In this document: positions 1-8,304 of the stretch, one piece after another
Layout: every line of letters starts with the position of its first letter
Position numbering within the stretch: position 1 is the first letter of the stretch
Assembly (NCBI GenBank): GCA_046350055.1
Contig: JAXMBC010000001.1
Coordinates: forward strand, 3,410,001-3,474,000
Length of the DNA: 64,000 nucleotides
Reading direction: 5' to 3'
Origin: JAEUIE01 sp046350055
GTDB lineage: Bacteria; Planctomycetota; Planctomycetia; Gemmatales; HRBIN36
Notes under the pieces: generated by a model
Database searches by the model: none
What the model was told of the DNA's origin: nothing
What the model saw: only the letters and a program-made list of their open reading frames with translations
Made by a program: the position numbers and the translations under genes

Positions 1-51
1 TCAACATAGAATAGGGGAGTGAGAGTGAATGGCCCGTAGAGGTTCACATCC

Positions 52-537
52 ATGCTGACACCGGTCCAGGTGGGCCAGTCGCCGGAGGAGAAGTTTCGCG
101 AGTTCCTCGCCAGCCGTCCCACGCCCCAGCGTTACACCGCTGCCCAGCGTGATCTCATTGGCTATATCTTCAAACAGCATCAGCACTTCGATGCTGAGGA
201 ACTCTGTGCTGCTGCATCCCGGGAAGGCTTGCAGGCCAGCCGGGCAACCATCTATCGCACGCTGACCAAGCTGGTAGAAGCGGGGCTGCTCCGCCGCGTG
301 CCCCTGGGTGAACGGGTGGTCTACGACCACGATTATGGCTACCCGCAGCATGCTCACCTGCACTGTACCAAGTGCAACTCCATGATCGAAGTAACGAGCA
401 ATGACTTGGAAAACCTCGTCCCCGTTCTCGCCAATCACAAGCAGTTTCACCCCACAAGTTACAATCTGGTCGTACGAGGCCTCTGCCACGATTGCAACCG
501 GGCCCGCACCATGAAGCGACGTCTCGATTTGATCTGA
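52..537 (+). CDS. Fur/PerR-family metal- or peroxide-responsive repressor
   Basis: This 161-residue protein has the Fur architecture. An N-terminal winged helix (about residues 25-90) carries the recognition-helix segment SRATIYRTLTKL. A C-terminal metal-binding dimerisation domain follows. The histidine-rich HAHLHCTKC segment near residues 103-111 and the CHDC pair near residue 147 form the two CxxC pairs of a structural zinc site. Family members sense iron, zinc, manganese or peroxide and repress transcription when metallated; which signal applies here cannot be read from the sequence. The ATG at 52 follows a GAGG about 10 nt upstream. The gene opens a co-oriented + strand group, and the next start lies 42 nt after its stop. 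No adjacent transporter or catalase hints at its regulon. Confidence 0.9.
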   Translation: MLTPVQVGQSPEEKFREFLASRPTPQRYTAAQRDLIGYIFKQHQHFDAEELCAAASREGLQASRATIYRTLTKLVEAGLLRRVPLGERVVYDHDYGYPQHAHLHCTKCNSMIEVTSNDLENLVPVLANHKQFHPTSYNLVVRGLCHDCNRARTMKRRLDLI

Positions 538-579
538 TTGCACCAGTTGCATCCCTGTCATTCCTGCTATCATAACCGC

Positions 580-1356
580 ATGATCGCTGTCACTCTTGAA
601 ACACTCAATCAGCCTCTGCGTAGTGCCGTCGTGGTAGCTGCCCAGGCGGGTATCCGCGGTATGGTCTTCGATGCCACCGGGCCGTTGGGTCCTGCTTCGC
701 TGGGTGAAACCGCGCGGCGTGAAGTCAGGCATCTCCTCCAGTCGCACTTGCTCAGCCCTGTGGCACTCCGCTGCCCACTGCGTCACGGTCTCGAAGAACT
801 CGATGGGTACGAAACCCGCTTGGAACGACTTCGCCTGGCCATGCAACTGAGCTTTGACCTTGGTGCAAGGATGATCCTGCTCGGTCTGGGTACTCTTCCT
901 GCCGAGGTGACAGACCCTCGCTATGAACGCATCAAGTCTGCAACGACCGAACTCGCCCAGTTCGGTGACCGCATCGGCTGCCGCATCGCCCTCGACGCCG
1001 GCCAGGAACCGGTCGAGCATCTGCTGAAGCTGGTACAATCGATCGACACCGGCTCCTTAGGCATCTCGCTCGATCCAGCAACGCTGCTCATGGAGAAGCA
1101 GCCGCTGGAAGCGGGCATCTTCGCGGTGAAGGGTGTGCTGTTCCATACCTATGCCCGGGACGCCATCCCTCGCCGTGTCGATCGGCCCGCCCGCGAAGTC
1201 AACCTGGGCCAGGGCGATATTGACTGGCTCAGTTGGTTCGGCACCCTGGAAGCCTGCCAGTACCGTGGGGCGTATACAATCCGCCAGCCTGATGGCACAG
1301 TTCCAACACTGACAACCGCAGTGCAGTTGATGCGTCGCTGCGGTATTCGGGGCTAA
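580..1356 (+). CDS. Sugar phosphate isomerase/epimerase-like TIM-barrel protein
   Basis: The 258-residue product resembles the AP-endonuclease-2/xylose-isomerase-like TIM-barrel superfamily. It has alternating beta/alpha segments, the typical FDLGARMILLGLG strand near residue 95, IALDAGQEP near residue 145 and a late LGQGDIDWLSW strand near residue 210 that resembles the VPLGEGxxDW end of these enzymes. Members isomerise sugars or inositols or cleave abasic DNA; the substrate here is unknown. A TTG at 538 would add 14 residues, but the ATG at 580 begins a clean first beta strand (MIAVTLETLN) and is preferred. The following methyltransferase starts 2 nt after the stop, so the two are probably co-translated. 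Confidence 0.72.
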   Translation: MIAVTLETLNQPLRSAVVVAAQAGIRGMVFDATGPLGPASLGETARREVRHLLQSHLLSPVALRCPLRHGLEELDGYETRLERLRLAMQLSFDLGARMILLGLGTLPAEVTDPRYERIKSATTELAQFGDRIGCRIALDAGQEPVEHLLKLVQSIDTGSLGISLDPATLLMEKQPLEAGIFAVKGVLFHTYARDAIPRRVDRPAREVNLGQGDIDWLSWFGTLEACQYRGAYTIRQPDGTVPTLTTAVQLMRRCGIRG

Positions 1357-1358
1357 CA

Positions 1359-2075
1359 GTGCCCCCCATCGATCCCTATTCGCTGAAGTCGATCCCCAAG
1401 TGGCATCCACGCCGCCTGTATCACACTGCGCTGGCGAGGTTGGAGGAATGGAAGGCCAGGCAAGCCTTTGATCAATATGCCTTGCCACGATTGGTGGTCG
1501 ACACACTTCCTGCGTTGCCCGATGGCATCGTGTGGAGTGACACGCAGGTGTCTCCAGAGCAGTTACGACATCTCCTTTGGGCTCTCCAGCAGACGGAAGG
1601 CCTGGGTGGTACAGTCGTGGAAATAGGATGCTGGCGGGGCGTTACGACTGCTGCCCTGGCACAGCATACGCAGCGACCCGTGGTAGGCATCGATTGCTTC
1701 ATCGGCTCCGCGAACCAGGTCAACCGAGATCACTTTGTTCAGCGGCTGGCCGCCTATCCCCATGCCAGTCTGCTGGAAAAACCTTCTGGTGCCGCTGCCC
1801 GGGCCTGGGACCGCGGCCCCATCAGTTTCATCTTCATCGATGCTGACCACGACTACTGGAACGTGGCACACGATATCAATGCCTGGCTGCCACATGTCAT
1901 GCCCGGCGGCATGATAGCCCTGCACGATACCGATCTGAAAGTCTTCGCGGGCAGCAGGCGAGCCGTCTACGAGGTACATCAGCAACTGGATCTTGTTGCT
2001 CATCCGGAGAACCTGACCATCTTCCGCAAGCCTGCTGCAACTGCTGGCAATCCTGCTACCGGGCAGTTATCCTAG
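1359..2075 (+). CDS. Class I SAM-dependent methyltransferase (Methyltransf_24-like)
   Basis: The 238-residue protein has a Rossmann-type methyltransferase core. The glycine-rich SAM loop VVEIGCWRGVTT lies near residues 88-100. An acidic end of strand 2 (VVGIDCF) is near residue 110, and the FIFIDADHDYWNV strand-4 motif is near residue 155, followed by PGGMIALHDTD. The DADHxYxxV signature is typical of the Methyltransf_24 group, which often acts on glycans, cell-surface components or small metabolites. The first codon is GTG at 1359, only 2 nt after the preceding stop, which suggests translational coupling with the isomerase-like gene. The methyl acceptor cannot be predicted. Confidence 0.8.
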   Translation: MPPIDPYSLKSIPKWHPRRLYHTALARLEEWKARQAFDQYALPRLVVDTLPALPDGIVWSDTQVSPEQLRHLLWALQQTEGLGGTVVEIGCWRGVTTAALAQHTQRPVVGIDCFIGSANQVNRDHFVQRLAAYPHASLLEKPSGAAARAWDRGPISFIFIDADHDYWNVAHDINAWLPHVMPGGMIALHDTDLKVFAGSRRAVYEVHQQLDLVAHPENLTIFRKPAATAGNPATGQLS

Positions 2076-2107
2076 CTCTCATCAGTTTCGCCTGGGATCA
2101 CTCCTTC

Positions 2108-3376
2108 ATGCGTATCAAACTCGACTACGGTCGCGATGGCTTATGGGTCACTCTGCCCGATCACTGTCAGGGTCCGCTCGCCATCAAGCCCGCCCAGCCC
2201 TTACCCAACCCGACGGACGCCATTGCAGCTGCCATTGCCAAGCCCATTGGAACGCGGCCCCTGTCGGAGTTGGCACAGGGGAGGAAGTCAGCCTGCATTG
2301 TGATCTGCGATGTCACCCGACCTGTTCCCAACAAGCTGATCCTGCCTCCACTGCTCAAGACACTCGAAGAAAGTGGTATTCCACGCAAGGACATCTGTAT
2401 CCTCATCGCCACCGGCCTGCATCGTCCCAACCTCGGTGCCGAACTGGAAGAAATGGTCGGCAAGGAGATCCTGCAGAACTACCGCATCGAAAATCACTAC
2501 GGCAAACGGCCTGAAGAGCACCTCTACCTGGGCGATTCGCCTCGTGGTGTGCCTATGTGGATCGACAAACGCTACATGGAAGCGGAGCTGAAGATCACCA
2601 CCGGCCTCATCGAACCCCATCTCATGGCTGGCTATTCGGGAGGTCGCAAAGTCATCTGCCCCGGGATCGTTGCTCTGGAAACGGTCAAGGTCTGGCACGG
2701 TCCCCAGTTCCTCGAAAACCCCAACGCTGATTGCGGCATCCTCGCTGGCAACCCGGTGCACGAAGAGAACACTTACATTGCCCGGCAGGCTGGCTGCGAC
2801 TTCATCGTCAATGTCTGCCTCGACGGCCAGCGGAACATCACCTGGGTAGGTGCAGGCGACATGGTCATTGCCTGGATGGAGGGCGTACTCTTTTGCGAGC
2901 AGATAGTGAAGGCGCCCTTGCCCGCTCCCGTGGATGTGGTCGTCACCAGTTGTGCCGGCTACCCGCTCGATACCACCTGGTATCAGGCGGTCAAAGGGCT
3001 CACCGGCGCACTGCCCATTGTGAAAAAGGGTGGCACCATCATCCTCGCTGCTTCACTCACCGAAGGTGTCGGCAGTCCAGAGTTTCAGCATCTCATCAGG
3101 GATAATCCCGATCTCGATCAGTTCCTCAAACGCATCATGGGCAAGGACTATTTCGTGATGGACCAGTGGCAGCTCGAAGAGTTTGCCAAGGTGCTTCGTC
3201 ATTGCTCTGTGAAAGTAGTCAGCGATGGCCTGCCCGCAGAAACACTCAGGCAGTGCCAAGTTGAGCCAGTTGCCACCGTGGAACAGGCGGTGGAAGAGTG
3301 CCTGGCAAAGTATGGAAAGTTCGCCAGCCTAGCAGTCATACCCAAGGGGCCTTACGTGATGCCCGTAGTGATGTAG
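2108..3376 (+). CDS. LarA-like nickel-pincer racemase/epimerase family protein
   Basis: This 422-residue protein belongs to the LarA (DUF2088) family of hydroxyacid racemases/epimerases that use a nickel-pincer nucleotide. Conserved elements are ICDVTRPVPN near residue 60, the ATGLHRP histidine near residue 105, the EPHLMAGYSGGRK block near residues 169-181 with the pincer-attachment lysine, and a further histidine in VWHGP near residue 198. LarA itself racemises lactate, but many homologues act on other 2-hydroxyacids, so the substrate is open. No larB, larC or larE cofactor genes occur in the window; they would have to lie elsewhere if this enzyme carries the cofactor. A hairpin-bearing repeat follows the stop directly. 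Confidence 0.85.
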   Translation: MRIKLDYGRDGLWVTLPDHCQGPLAIKPAQPLPNPTDAIAAAIAKPIGTRPLSELAQGRKSACIVICDVTRPVPNKLILPPLLKTLEESGIPRKDICILIATGLHRPNLGAELEEMVGKEILQNYRIENHYGKRPEEHLYLGDSPRGVPMWIDKRYMEAELKITTGLIEPHLMAGYSGGRKVICPGIVALETVKVWHGPQFLENPNADCGILAGNPVHEENTYIARQAGCDFIVNVCLDGQRNITWVGAGDMVIAWMEGVLFCEQIVKAPLPAPVDVVVTSCAGYPLDTTWYQAVKGLTGALPIVKKGGTIILAASLTEGVGSPEFQHLIRDNPDLDQFLKRIMGKDYFVMDQWQLEEFAKVLRHCSVKVVSDGLPAETLRQCQVEPVATVEQAVEECLAKYGKFASLAVIPKGPYVMPVVM

Positions 3377-3480
3377 CTCCTCCTCCCCTTTCCTAGGGGA
3401 GGTTGGGTGGGGTAGCAGTCTGCAATAGTATGCGCTCTTGCCCTACTCCCTCTAATTCCCTCTTGGTAAAGGGGGGAACC
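3377..3480. repeat. MITE-like repeat A, copy 1 (two inverted ends)
   Basis: The left arm contains the hairpin CCTCCCCT-loop-AGGGGAGG followed by TTGGGTGGGG. The right arm (about 3444-3480) is an inverted, diverged version (CCCTCTAATTCCCTC...GGGGGG). The element begins at the nucleotide after the LarA-like stop codon. The same arrangement recurs at 16728-16864 and 19180-19272, with single ends at 32777, 35734 and 39457. It may act as a transcript 3' end. Confidence 0.75.
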
Positions 3481-3500
3481 AAACAACCTGTGATGTAACA

Positions 3501-4649
3501 TTAAATCGCAGAAACAAACGCAGCACAGACCGTATCAGCCATGAACTTGCCTTCCTTGGTGAGCTTGATGGCGGTGCCATCGTCGTCGAGCAGTTCCTGA
3601 TGCACGAAGCGTCGGATCACGTCACCTGCCAGCTCATCAATCGATAGTTCCGTTTGCTGCAGAAACATCGGGCGGATGATGCCTTCCTTGCGACGGAGAT
3701 TGAGCGTCGCCGTTTCGCGGGCATAACTCTCGGGAGTGTGGGATTCCCGCTGTTGTGTGGGAGATTCCCCCGCCAGGCACTTCTTGATGTAGCCATCCAT
3801 GCTGCGGGTATTGACTTCGCGGATGAAGTTGAGATGCCGGGCCGCACCCAGTCCAAAGCCGTAGAAGGGCAGGTTGATCCAATAGGCCTGGTTATGCCTG
3901 CAGCGATGGCCTACCGTGGCAAAGCTGGAAATCTCGTAGTGTTCCCAGCCCGCTTCGTACATCCAGTCCATGGCCAGATCGAGCATCCGCCGCTCGTCTT
4001 CCTCGGTCAGGGGCAGGATCGCTCCTTCCCGCACGCTCTTCCAGAGCCTGGTGCCTTTCTCATAGGTCAGACCATAGGTGGAAAGGTGATTGATCGGCAA
4101 CGCCAGGGCCCGTTCCAGGTCCATTTGCCACTGGAAGAGAGTCTGGCCGGGGGCACCGAAAATCAGATCGAGCGAGATAGACTGCATGTAACCGCGAGCC
4201 AATTCGACCACGCGGGGGACTTCCTCGGCAATATGCTTGCGTTCGAGCACCGCCAGTGTGCGGGTATGGAAGGACTGAGCCCCGATGCTCATGCGATTCA
4301 CACCGTATTCCTTGAGAAGTTGAAGCTTCTCCTCGGTGATGCTGTCGGGATTTACTTCGATGCTGTATTCGTGATCCGGGTTAAGCGTAAAGCGGCGGCG
4401 GAGGATATCGAGCAGACGTTTGAGTTGTGGCAGGGGCAGATGCGACGGCGTGCCACCACCAAGGAAGATCGTGTCTACTTCGTCCTGCTCCGGCCCCATT
4501 TCCTTCTGCAGGGCATTCAGGTAGCTGTCCATGAGATCATCCCGCCCCGCAACGACCGCGAAGTCGCAGTAGCCGCAATGATGGGCGCAAAAGGGGATGT
4601 GGACGTAGGCTGCACGGGGAACGAGCGTGACCAAGAGGGCAATTCTCAA
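3501..4649 (-). CDS. hemW: HemW-like radical SAM protein (heme chaperone family)
   Basis: The 382-residue protein matches the HemW family, often misnamed oxygen-independent coproporphyrinogen oxidase. The radical-SAM cluster motif CxxxCxYC appears in AYVHIPFCAHHCGYCDF. It is followed by IFLGGGTPSHLP, IEVNPDSITEEKL, the MSIGAQSFHTRTLAVLER segment, SLDLIFGAPGQTL and HYEISSFA. The C-terminal HemW-type winged region ends the protein. HemW binds heme and a [4Fe-4S] cluster and delivers heme to respiratory proteins; true HemN has an extra N-terminal extension absent here. The start is a TTG (4649); a second TTG five codons later is equally possible, and neither has a strong Shine-Dalgarno. Transcription diverges from the permease gene at 4782. 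Confidence 0.88.
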   Translation of the reverse strand: MRIALLVTLVPRAAYVHIPFCAHHCGYCDFAVVAGRDDLMDSYLNALQKEMGPEQDEVDTIFLGGGTPSHLPLPQLKRLLDILRRRFTLNPDHEYSIEVNPDSITEEKLQLLKEYGVNRMSIGAQSFHTRTLAVLERKHIAEEVPRVVELARGYMQSISLDLIFGAPGQTLFQWQMDLERALALPINHLSTYGLTYEKGTRLWKSVREGAILPLTEEDERRMLDLAMDWMYEAGWEHYEISSFATVGHRCRHNQAYWINLPFYGFGLGAARHLNFIREVNTRSMDGYIKKCLAGESPTQQRESHTPESYARETATLNLRRKEGIIRPMFLQQTELSIDELAGDVIRRFVHQELLDDDGTAIKLTKEGKFMADTVCAAFVSAI

Positions 4650-4781
4650 TGTTGTTGCTTGACAGAGGCGGTCAGCGTCTGTTACCTAATAGTTCTATGA
4701 TCTGAGTCTGCCAATGAAAGACCAGTGAGACTGGATGGTTGGCGGATGTGTGCATTATTGCGCGAGCAGGAGAGTGCCAGC

Positions 4782-6533
4782 ATGGCGAAGAGTCAATTGT
4801 TTGCGACGAAGTCGCTCGAGCAGGTGCTGAAGGAAGAGTCCGGCGGCGAACATCGTCTCAAGCGAGTCCTCGGCCCCTGGGCCCTGGTGGCCCTGGGCGT
4901 GGGGGCGGTAATTGGGGCGGGTATCTTCGTCTCGACCGGCAAAGCGGCCAGTGAGACCGCTGGGCCGGCTCTAATGATCTCATACATGCTTGCAGGGTTT
5001 GCCTGTGTTATGGCTGCACTTTGCTATGCTGAGTTTGCTTCCATGGCCCCGGTAGCGGGAAGTGCTTACACGTATGCCTACACGACACTGGGTGAACTCT
5101 TTGCCTGGATTATCGGCTGGGACCTGGTGCTGGAATATGCGGTGGGAGCTGCCACAGTAGCCAACGGCTGGTCGGGTTATTTCCAGAGTGTAATCGGGAA
5201 AATAGGACTCACCTTGCCGTTTATCTTTGCAGGTGGACCTTACAACTATGACGAAGGCAAATTGCTTCCTAATACTGTGGGAAGATACGACAGCATGGTC
5301 GTTGCACCGAAAGTTGTCCCTTACGATGATCTTACACCTGAACTGAAAGCTTTGACGTCTGCTGATGTCAAGGCAGAGATTGCCAGGAATCCCAAGGCAA
5401 GCGAAAAGCCACTGGTTGCGGTCTGGGTCAACACCGGAAATAAGGCAAAGCACAAGGACAAGCCTTATGCGTTGAGCATGTATGGAGATAGTGCTTTTGA
5501 AGCCAAGATTACTGATCGACAGAATGCTGTGGTTAACATACCCGCAGTCATGATTGCCTTGATCATCACCATCGTCCTGGTAAAGGGTATTCAGGAAAGT
5601 GCATGGTTTAATGCGCTGATGGTGGCGATTAAGCTTGCTGCAGTGGTCTTTGTGATCTGCGTCGGGGTCTTCTACATCAATCCGGAGAATTATTCTCCTT
5701 TCGCTCCGTATGGCTGGACGGGCATCAGCTTCTTTGGCATTCCTGTCCATGGGCAGACCAATTCGGGCGGTCAGCCTATCGGGATGATCGCTGGTGCGGC
5801 GATCATCTTCTTTGCCTACATCGGCTTCGATGCGGTTTCCACGCAGGCGGAAGAGGCCAAGAATCCGAAGAAAGACATTCCCTTCGGTATCATCGTCTCT
5901 CTGATCATCTGTACTGTGCTTTACATCGGCGTGGTTGCTGTGTTGACTGGCATGGTGAAATACAACATGATCGACAAGGACGCTGGTGTTTCTTCTGCGT
6001 TCAAACAGATTAACCTGGGCTGGGCCGAAGGCTTCATCTCTATCGCTGGTGTAGCGGGTATTACCTCGGTATTGCTGGTCATGATGCTGAGCGCACCACG
6101 CGTGTTCCTGGCGATGGCTCGCGATGGCCTGCTGCCCACCAAGTTTTTTGGTGACATCCATCCCAAATTCCAGACTCCCTGGAAGAGCACTATCGTAGTG
6201 GGTGTTCTGGTTGCCTTGGCTGCTGGTTTACTACCCATTGATGCACTGCTGTTGCTGACTAACATTGGCACGTTGTTCGCGTTCGTCATTGTCTGCGGAG
6301 CAGTGCTGGTGATGCGCCGCACGAATCCGAATGCAGAACGTCCCTTCCGTTGCCCGATGGTGCCGGTGGTGCCGCTCTTGGGTATTATTTTGTGCCTGAC
6401 GATGATGTTTTCTCTGCCCGTAGATAACTGGTGGCGGCTCATCGCCTGGTTGGCGATTGGGCTGGTAGTCTACTTCCTCTACGGCAAGCATCACAGCAAG
6501 CTGAAGCAGCGAATGGACGCAGGGCAGGCCTGA
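4782..6533 (+). CDS. APC-family amino acid permease (cationic amino acid transporter-like) 1
   Basis: This 583-residue polytopic protein of the APC superfamily resembles bacterial YfnA/CAT-type transporters. TM1 carries the unwound GVGAVIGAGIFVSTG motif (about residues 35-50). It is followed by GPALMISYMLAGF, YAEFASMAPVAGSAYTY and FFAYIGFDAVSTQAEE of TM8. The N-terminus (KSLEQVLKE) fits CAT-like relatives. An approximately 95-residue hydrophilic segment (about residues 150-245) interrupts the membrane core between predicted TM helices, which is unusually long. The ATG at 4782 is chosen over 4725 because GCAGGAGAG lies just upstream. A paralogous permease follows 86 nt downstream, separated by a good terminator, so the two are probably separate transcription units. 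Confidence 0.88.
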   Translation: MAKSQLFATKSLEQVLKEESGGEHRLKRVLGPWALVALGVGAVIGAGIFVSTGKAASETAGPALMISYMLAGFACVMAALCYAEFASMAPVAGSAYTYAYTTLGELFAWIIGWDLVLEYAVGAATVANGWSGYFQSVIGKIGLTLPFIFAGGPYNYDEGKLLPNTVGRYDSMVVAPKVVPYDDLTPELKALTSADVKAEIARNPKASEKPLVAVWVNTGNKAKHKDKPYALSMYGDSAFEAKITDRQNAVVNIPAVMIALIITIVLVKGIQESAWFNALMVAIKLAAVVFVICVGVFYINPENYSPFAPYGWTGISFFGIPVHGQTNSGGQPIGMIAGAAIIFFAYIGFDAVSTQAEEAKNPKKDIPFGIIVSLIICTVLYIGVVAVLTGMVKYNMIDKDAGVSSAFKQINLGWAEGFISIAGVAGITSVLLVMMLSAPRVFLAMARDGLLPTKFFGDIHPKFQTPWKSTIVVGVLVALAAGLLPIDALLLLTNIGTLFAFVIVCGAVLVMRRTNPNAERPFRCPMVPVVPLLGIILCLTMMFSLPVDNWWRLIAWLAIGLVVYFLYGKHHSKLKQRMDAGQA

Positions 6534-6567
6534 TAGACTGTTTCAGAGAAATTCCCATAGCTCTCGC

Positions 6568-6603
6568 CGTGCTGGATGGTATCATCCAGCACGCTTCTTT
6601 TTG
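6568..6603 (+). terminator. Rho-independent terminator after permease 1
   Basis: A perfect 10-bp stem (CGTGCTGGAT / ATCCAGCACG, 6568-6577 and 6584-6593) encloses a 6-nt loop and is followed by a T-rich tail (CTTCTTTTTG). It lies 35 nt after the permease stop and just before the Shine-Dalgarno of the next permease. Confidence 0.85.
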
Positions 6604-6619
6604 ACTGAAGGATCGATGC

Positions 6620-8302
6620 ATGAGCGAGAACGCCGCCCCCTCCACTGGATTTCAGCAACGGTTGGGGCTCTTTGATGCCACCATGCTGGTGATGGGCACC
6701 ATGATCGGCTCGGGCATCTTTGCCACCTCCGTCAGCATCTCCCGTGATGTCGGCTCCATGGGCTGGCTGCTCGCCATCTGGGTGCTGGCCGGCGTCATGA
6801 CCGTGCTGGGCGCACTCAGCTATGCCGAACTTGCTGGCATGTACCCCAAGGCTGGCGGGCAGTACATCTTTCTCAAGGAAGCCTACAGCCCCATGTGGGG
6901 GTTCCTCTATGGCTGGACCTGCTTTCTCGTCATTCAAACCGGATCCATCGCTGCCGTTGCTGTCATTTTTGCCCAGTACCTGGGTCTCTTCTTTCCCAAG
7001 CTGGGCATGGAGAATGTCATCTATGAGATCAGCAATGTAGACATCAAGCTGTACCTGCCGTTTAATGCAGCCTTCCTGACTGACAATGAGACGGGTAAGG
7101 CCTTGCCATTCTTTGTCATGGAACATTTCAAAATCCGTGCAGGACAACTGGTTGCCTGCGTTGTGATTGTCTTCCTCACGTGGCTCAACTGTCGCGGAGT
7201 GCAGGAAGGCAAGGTCGTGCAGAACGTGATGACGGTGGCCAAGACGCTGGCACTCCTGCTGCTGATCGTGGTGGGGCTCTTCGTGGTTGCCAATAGCAAC
7301 GCCCAATTGGAAAACAGCAAGGATGTCTGGGGTGGCATATACAAAACCAGCACCTACACCGATGCCCAGCAGCGAGTCGGCGGCGTGCCACCGTTCATGC
7401 TGGCCCTGATGATCTTTGGCGGTGCCATGGTCGGTGCGCTGTTCTCCTCCGATGCCTGGAACAATGTTACCTTCGCGGCTGGCGAAATTCGCAATCCAAA
7501 ACGAAACCTGCCCCTCAGCCTGGCGATTGGTACTGGTACTGTTGTCATCCTCTATGTGCTCGCCAACTATGCCTATGTCAGTTCCTTGCCAGTCAAGGGA
7601 GACCTGGAGAAGGCGACCAAAATCGAAAAGGAAGCTGACAACGAGGAAGCCCTGGCCAGTCAATTAGTCTCCATGGGCAAGATCCAGGAAGCGGGTGAAG
7701 CCCGTGATCGTGCAGAGAGTCGTCGACGGGAATCCACCTTCCATCGAGGTATCGATCAGGCCAAGGAGAAACGGCTGGGCACAGCCGTGCTGGAATTGCT
7801 CTCCCCTCGCTATGCAGCGCCCTTTATGGCCATCGCTATCATGATCTCAACCTTTGGCTGCGTGAATGGCATGACGCTCATGGGGGCCCGTCTTTACTAT
7901 GTCATGGCAAAGGAGCAGCTCTTCTTCCAGTCAGTTGGCACCCTCAATAAACGGGGCGTGCCCGCGGTGGCCCTGGTATTGCAAGGCGTATGGTCTGTGT
8001 TGCTTGTCTTCTCGGGCACTTACGATGATCTGCTCGACTATGTGATCTTTGCGGTACTGGTGTTCTATGTGTTGACTGTCATCGGGCTGTTTATCCTGCG
8101 ACGCAAGCAACCCGCTATCGAACGCCCTGTGAAGGCATTCGGGTATCCGATCCTGCCAGCGGTCTATGTAGTGCTCTGTGCCGCTATCATGATCGATCTG
8201 CTGATCGTGAAGCCTGCCTACACCTGGCCAGGGCTGGCAATTGTGCTTGCTGGCGTTCCTGTCTACTTCCTCTGGCGAGCACTGGCGAAGAAGACTGCAT
8301 AA
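6620..8302 (+). CDS. APC-family amino acid permease 2
   Basis: The 560-residue protein is a second APC-superfamily transporter, in the LAT/YfnA-like branch. TM1 has the motif MLVMGTMIGSGIFATS near residues 23-40. It is followed by YAELAGMYPKAGGQYIFLKEAY, an IFGGAMVGALFSSDAWNNVT segment and the EIRNPKRNLPLSLAIGTGTV block. A hydrophilic stretch rich in Lys and Glu (about residues 325-385) lies between TM helices and is longer than usual for the family. The gene starts 86 nt after the preceding paralogue, with GAAGGA seven nt before the ATG. The substrate is not predictable beyond amino acids or polyamines. Its stop lies 2 nt from the convergent uvrB stop. Confidence 0.87.
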   Translation: MSENAAPSTGFQQRLGLFDATMLVMGTMIGSGIFATSVSISRDVGSMGWLLAIWVLAGVMTVLGALSYAELAGMYPKAGGQYIFLKEAYSPMWGFLYGWTCFLVIQTGSIAAVAVIFAQYLGLFFPKLGMENVIYEISNVDIKLYLPFNAAFLTDNETGKALPFFVMEHFKIRAGQLVACVVIVFLTWLNCRGVQEGKVVQNVMTVAKTLALLLLIVVGLFVVANSNAQLENSKDVWGGIYKTSTYTDAQQRVGGVPPFMLALMIFGGAMVGALFSSDAWNNVTFAAGEIRNPKRNLPLSLAIGTGTVVILYVLANYAYVSSLPVKGDLEKATKIEKEADNEEALASQLVSMGKIQEAGEARDRAESRRRESTFHRGIDQAKEKRLGTAVLELLSPRYAAPFMAIAIMISTFGCVNGMTLMGARLYYVMAKEQLFFQSVGTLNKRGVPAVALVLQGVWSVLLVFSGTYDDLLDYVIFAVLVFYVLTVIGLFILRRKQPAIERPVKAFGYPILPAVYVVLCAAIMIDLLIVKPAYTWPGLAIVLAGVPVYFLWRALAKKTA

Positions 8303-8304
8303 GT

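Noticed and set aside
1..1038. A 345-codon open frame on the minus strand opposite the Fur and isomerase genes
   Set aside because: It is a shadow of two + strand genes with clear family motifs; its own product has no recognisable domain and no start signal.
4980..6161. A long minus-strand frame opposite permease 1
   Set aside because: His/Asp-rich composition typical of antisense frames of membrane proteins; no domain.
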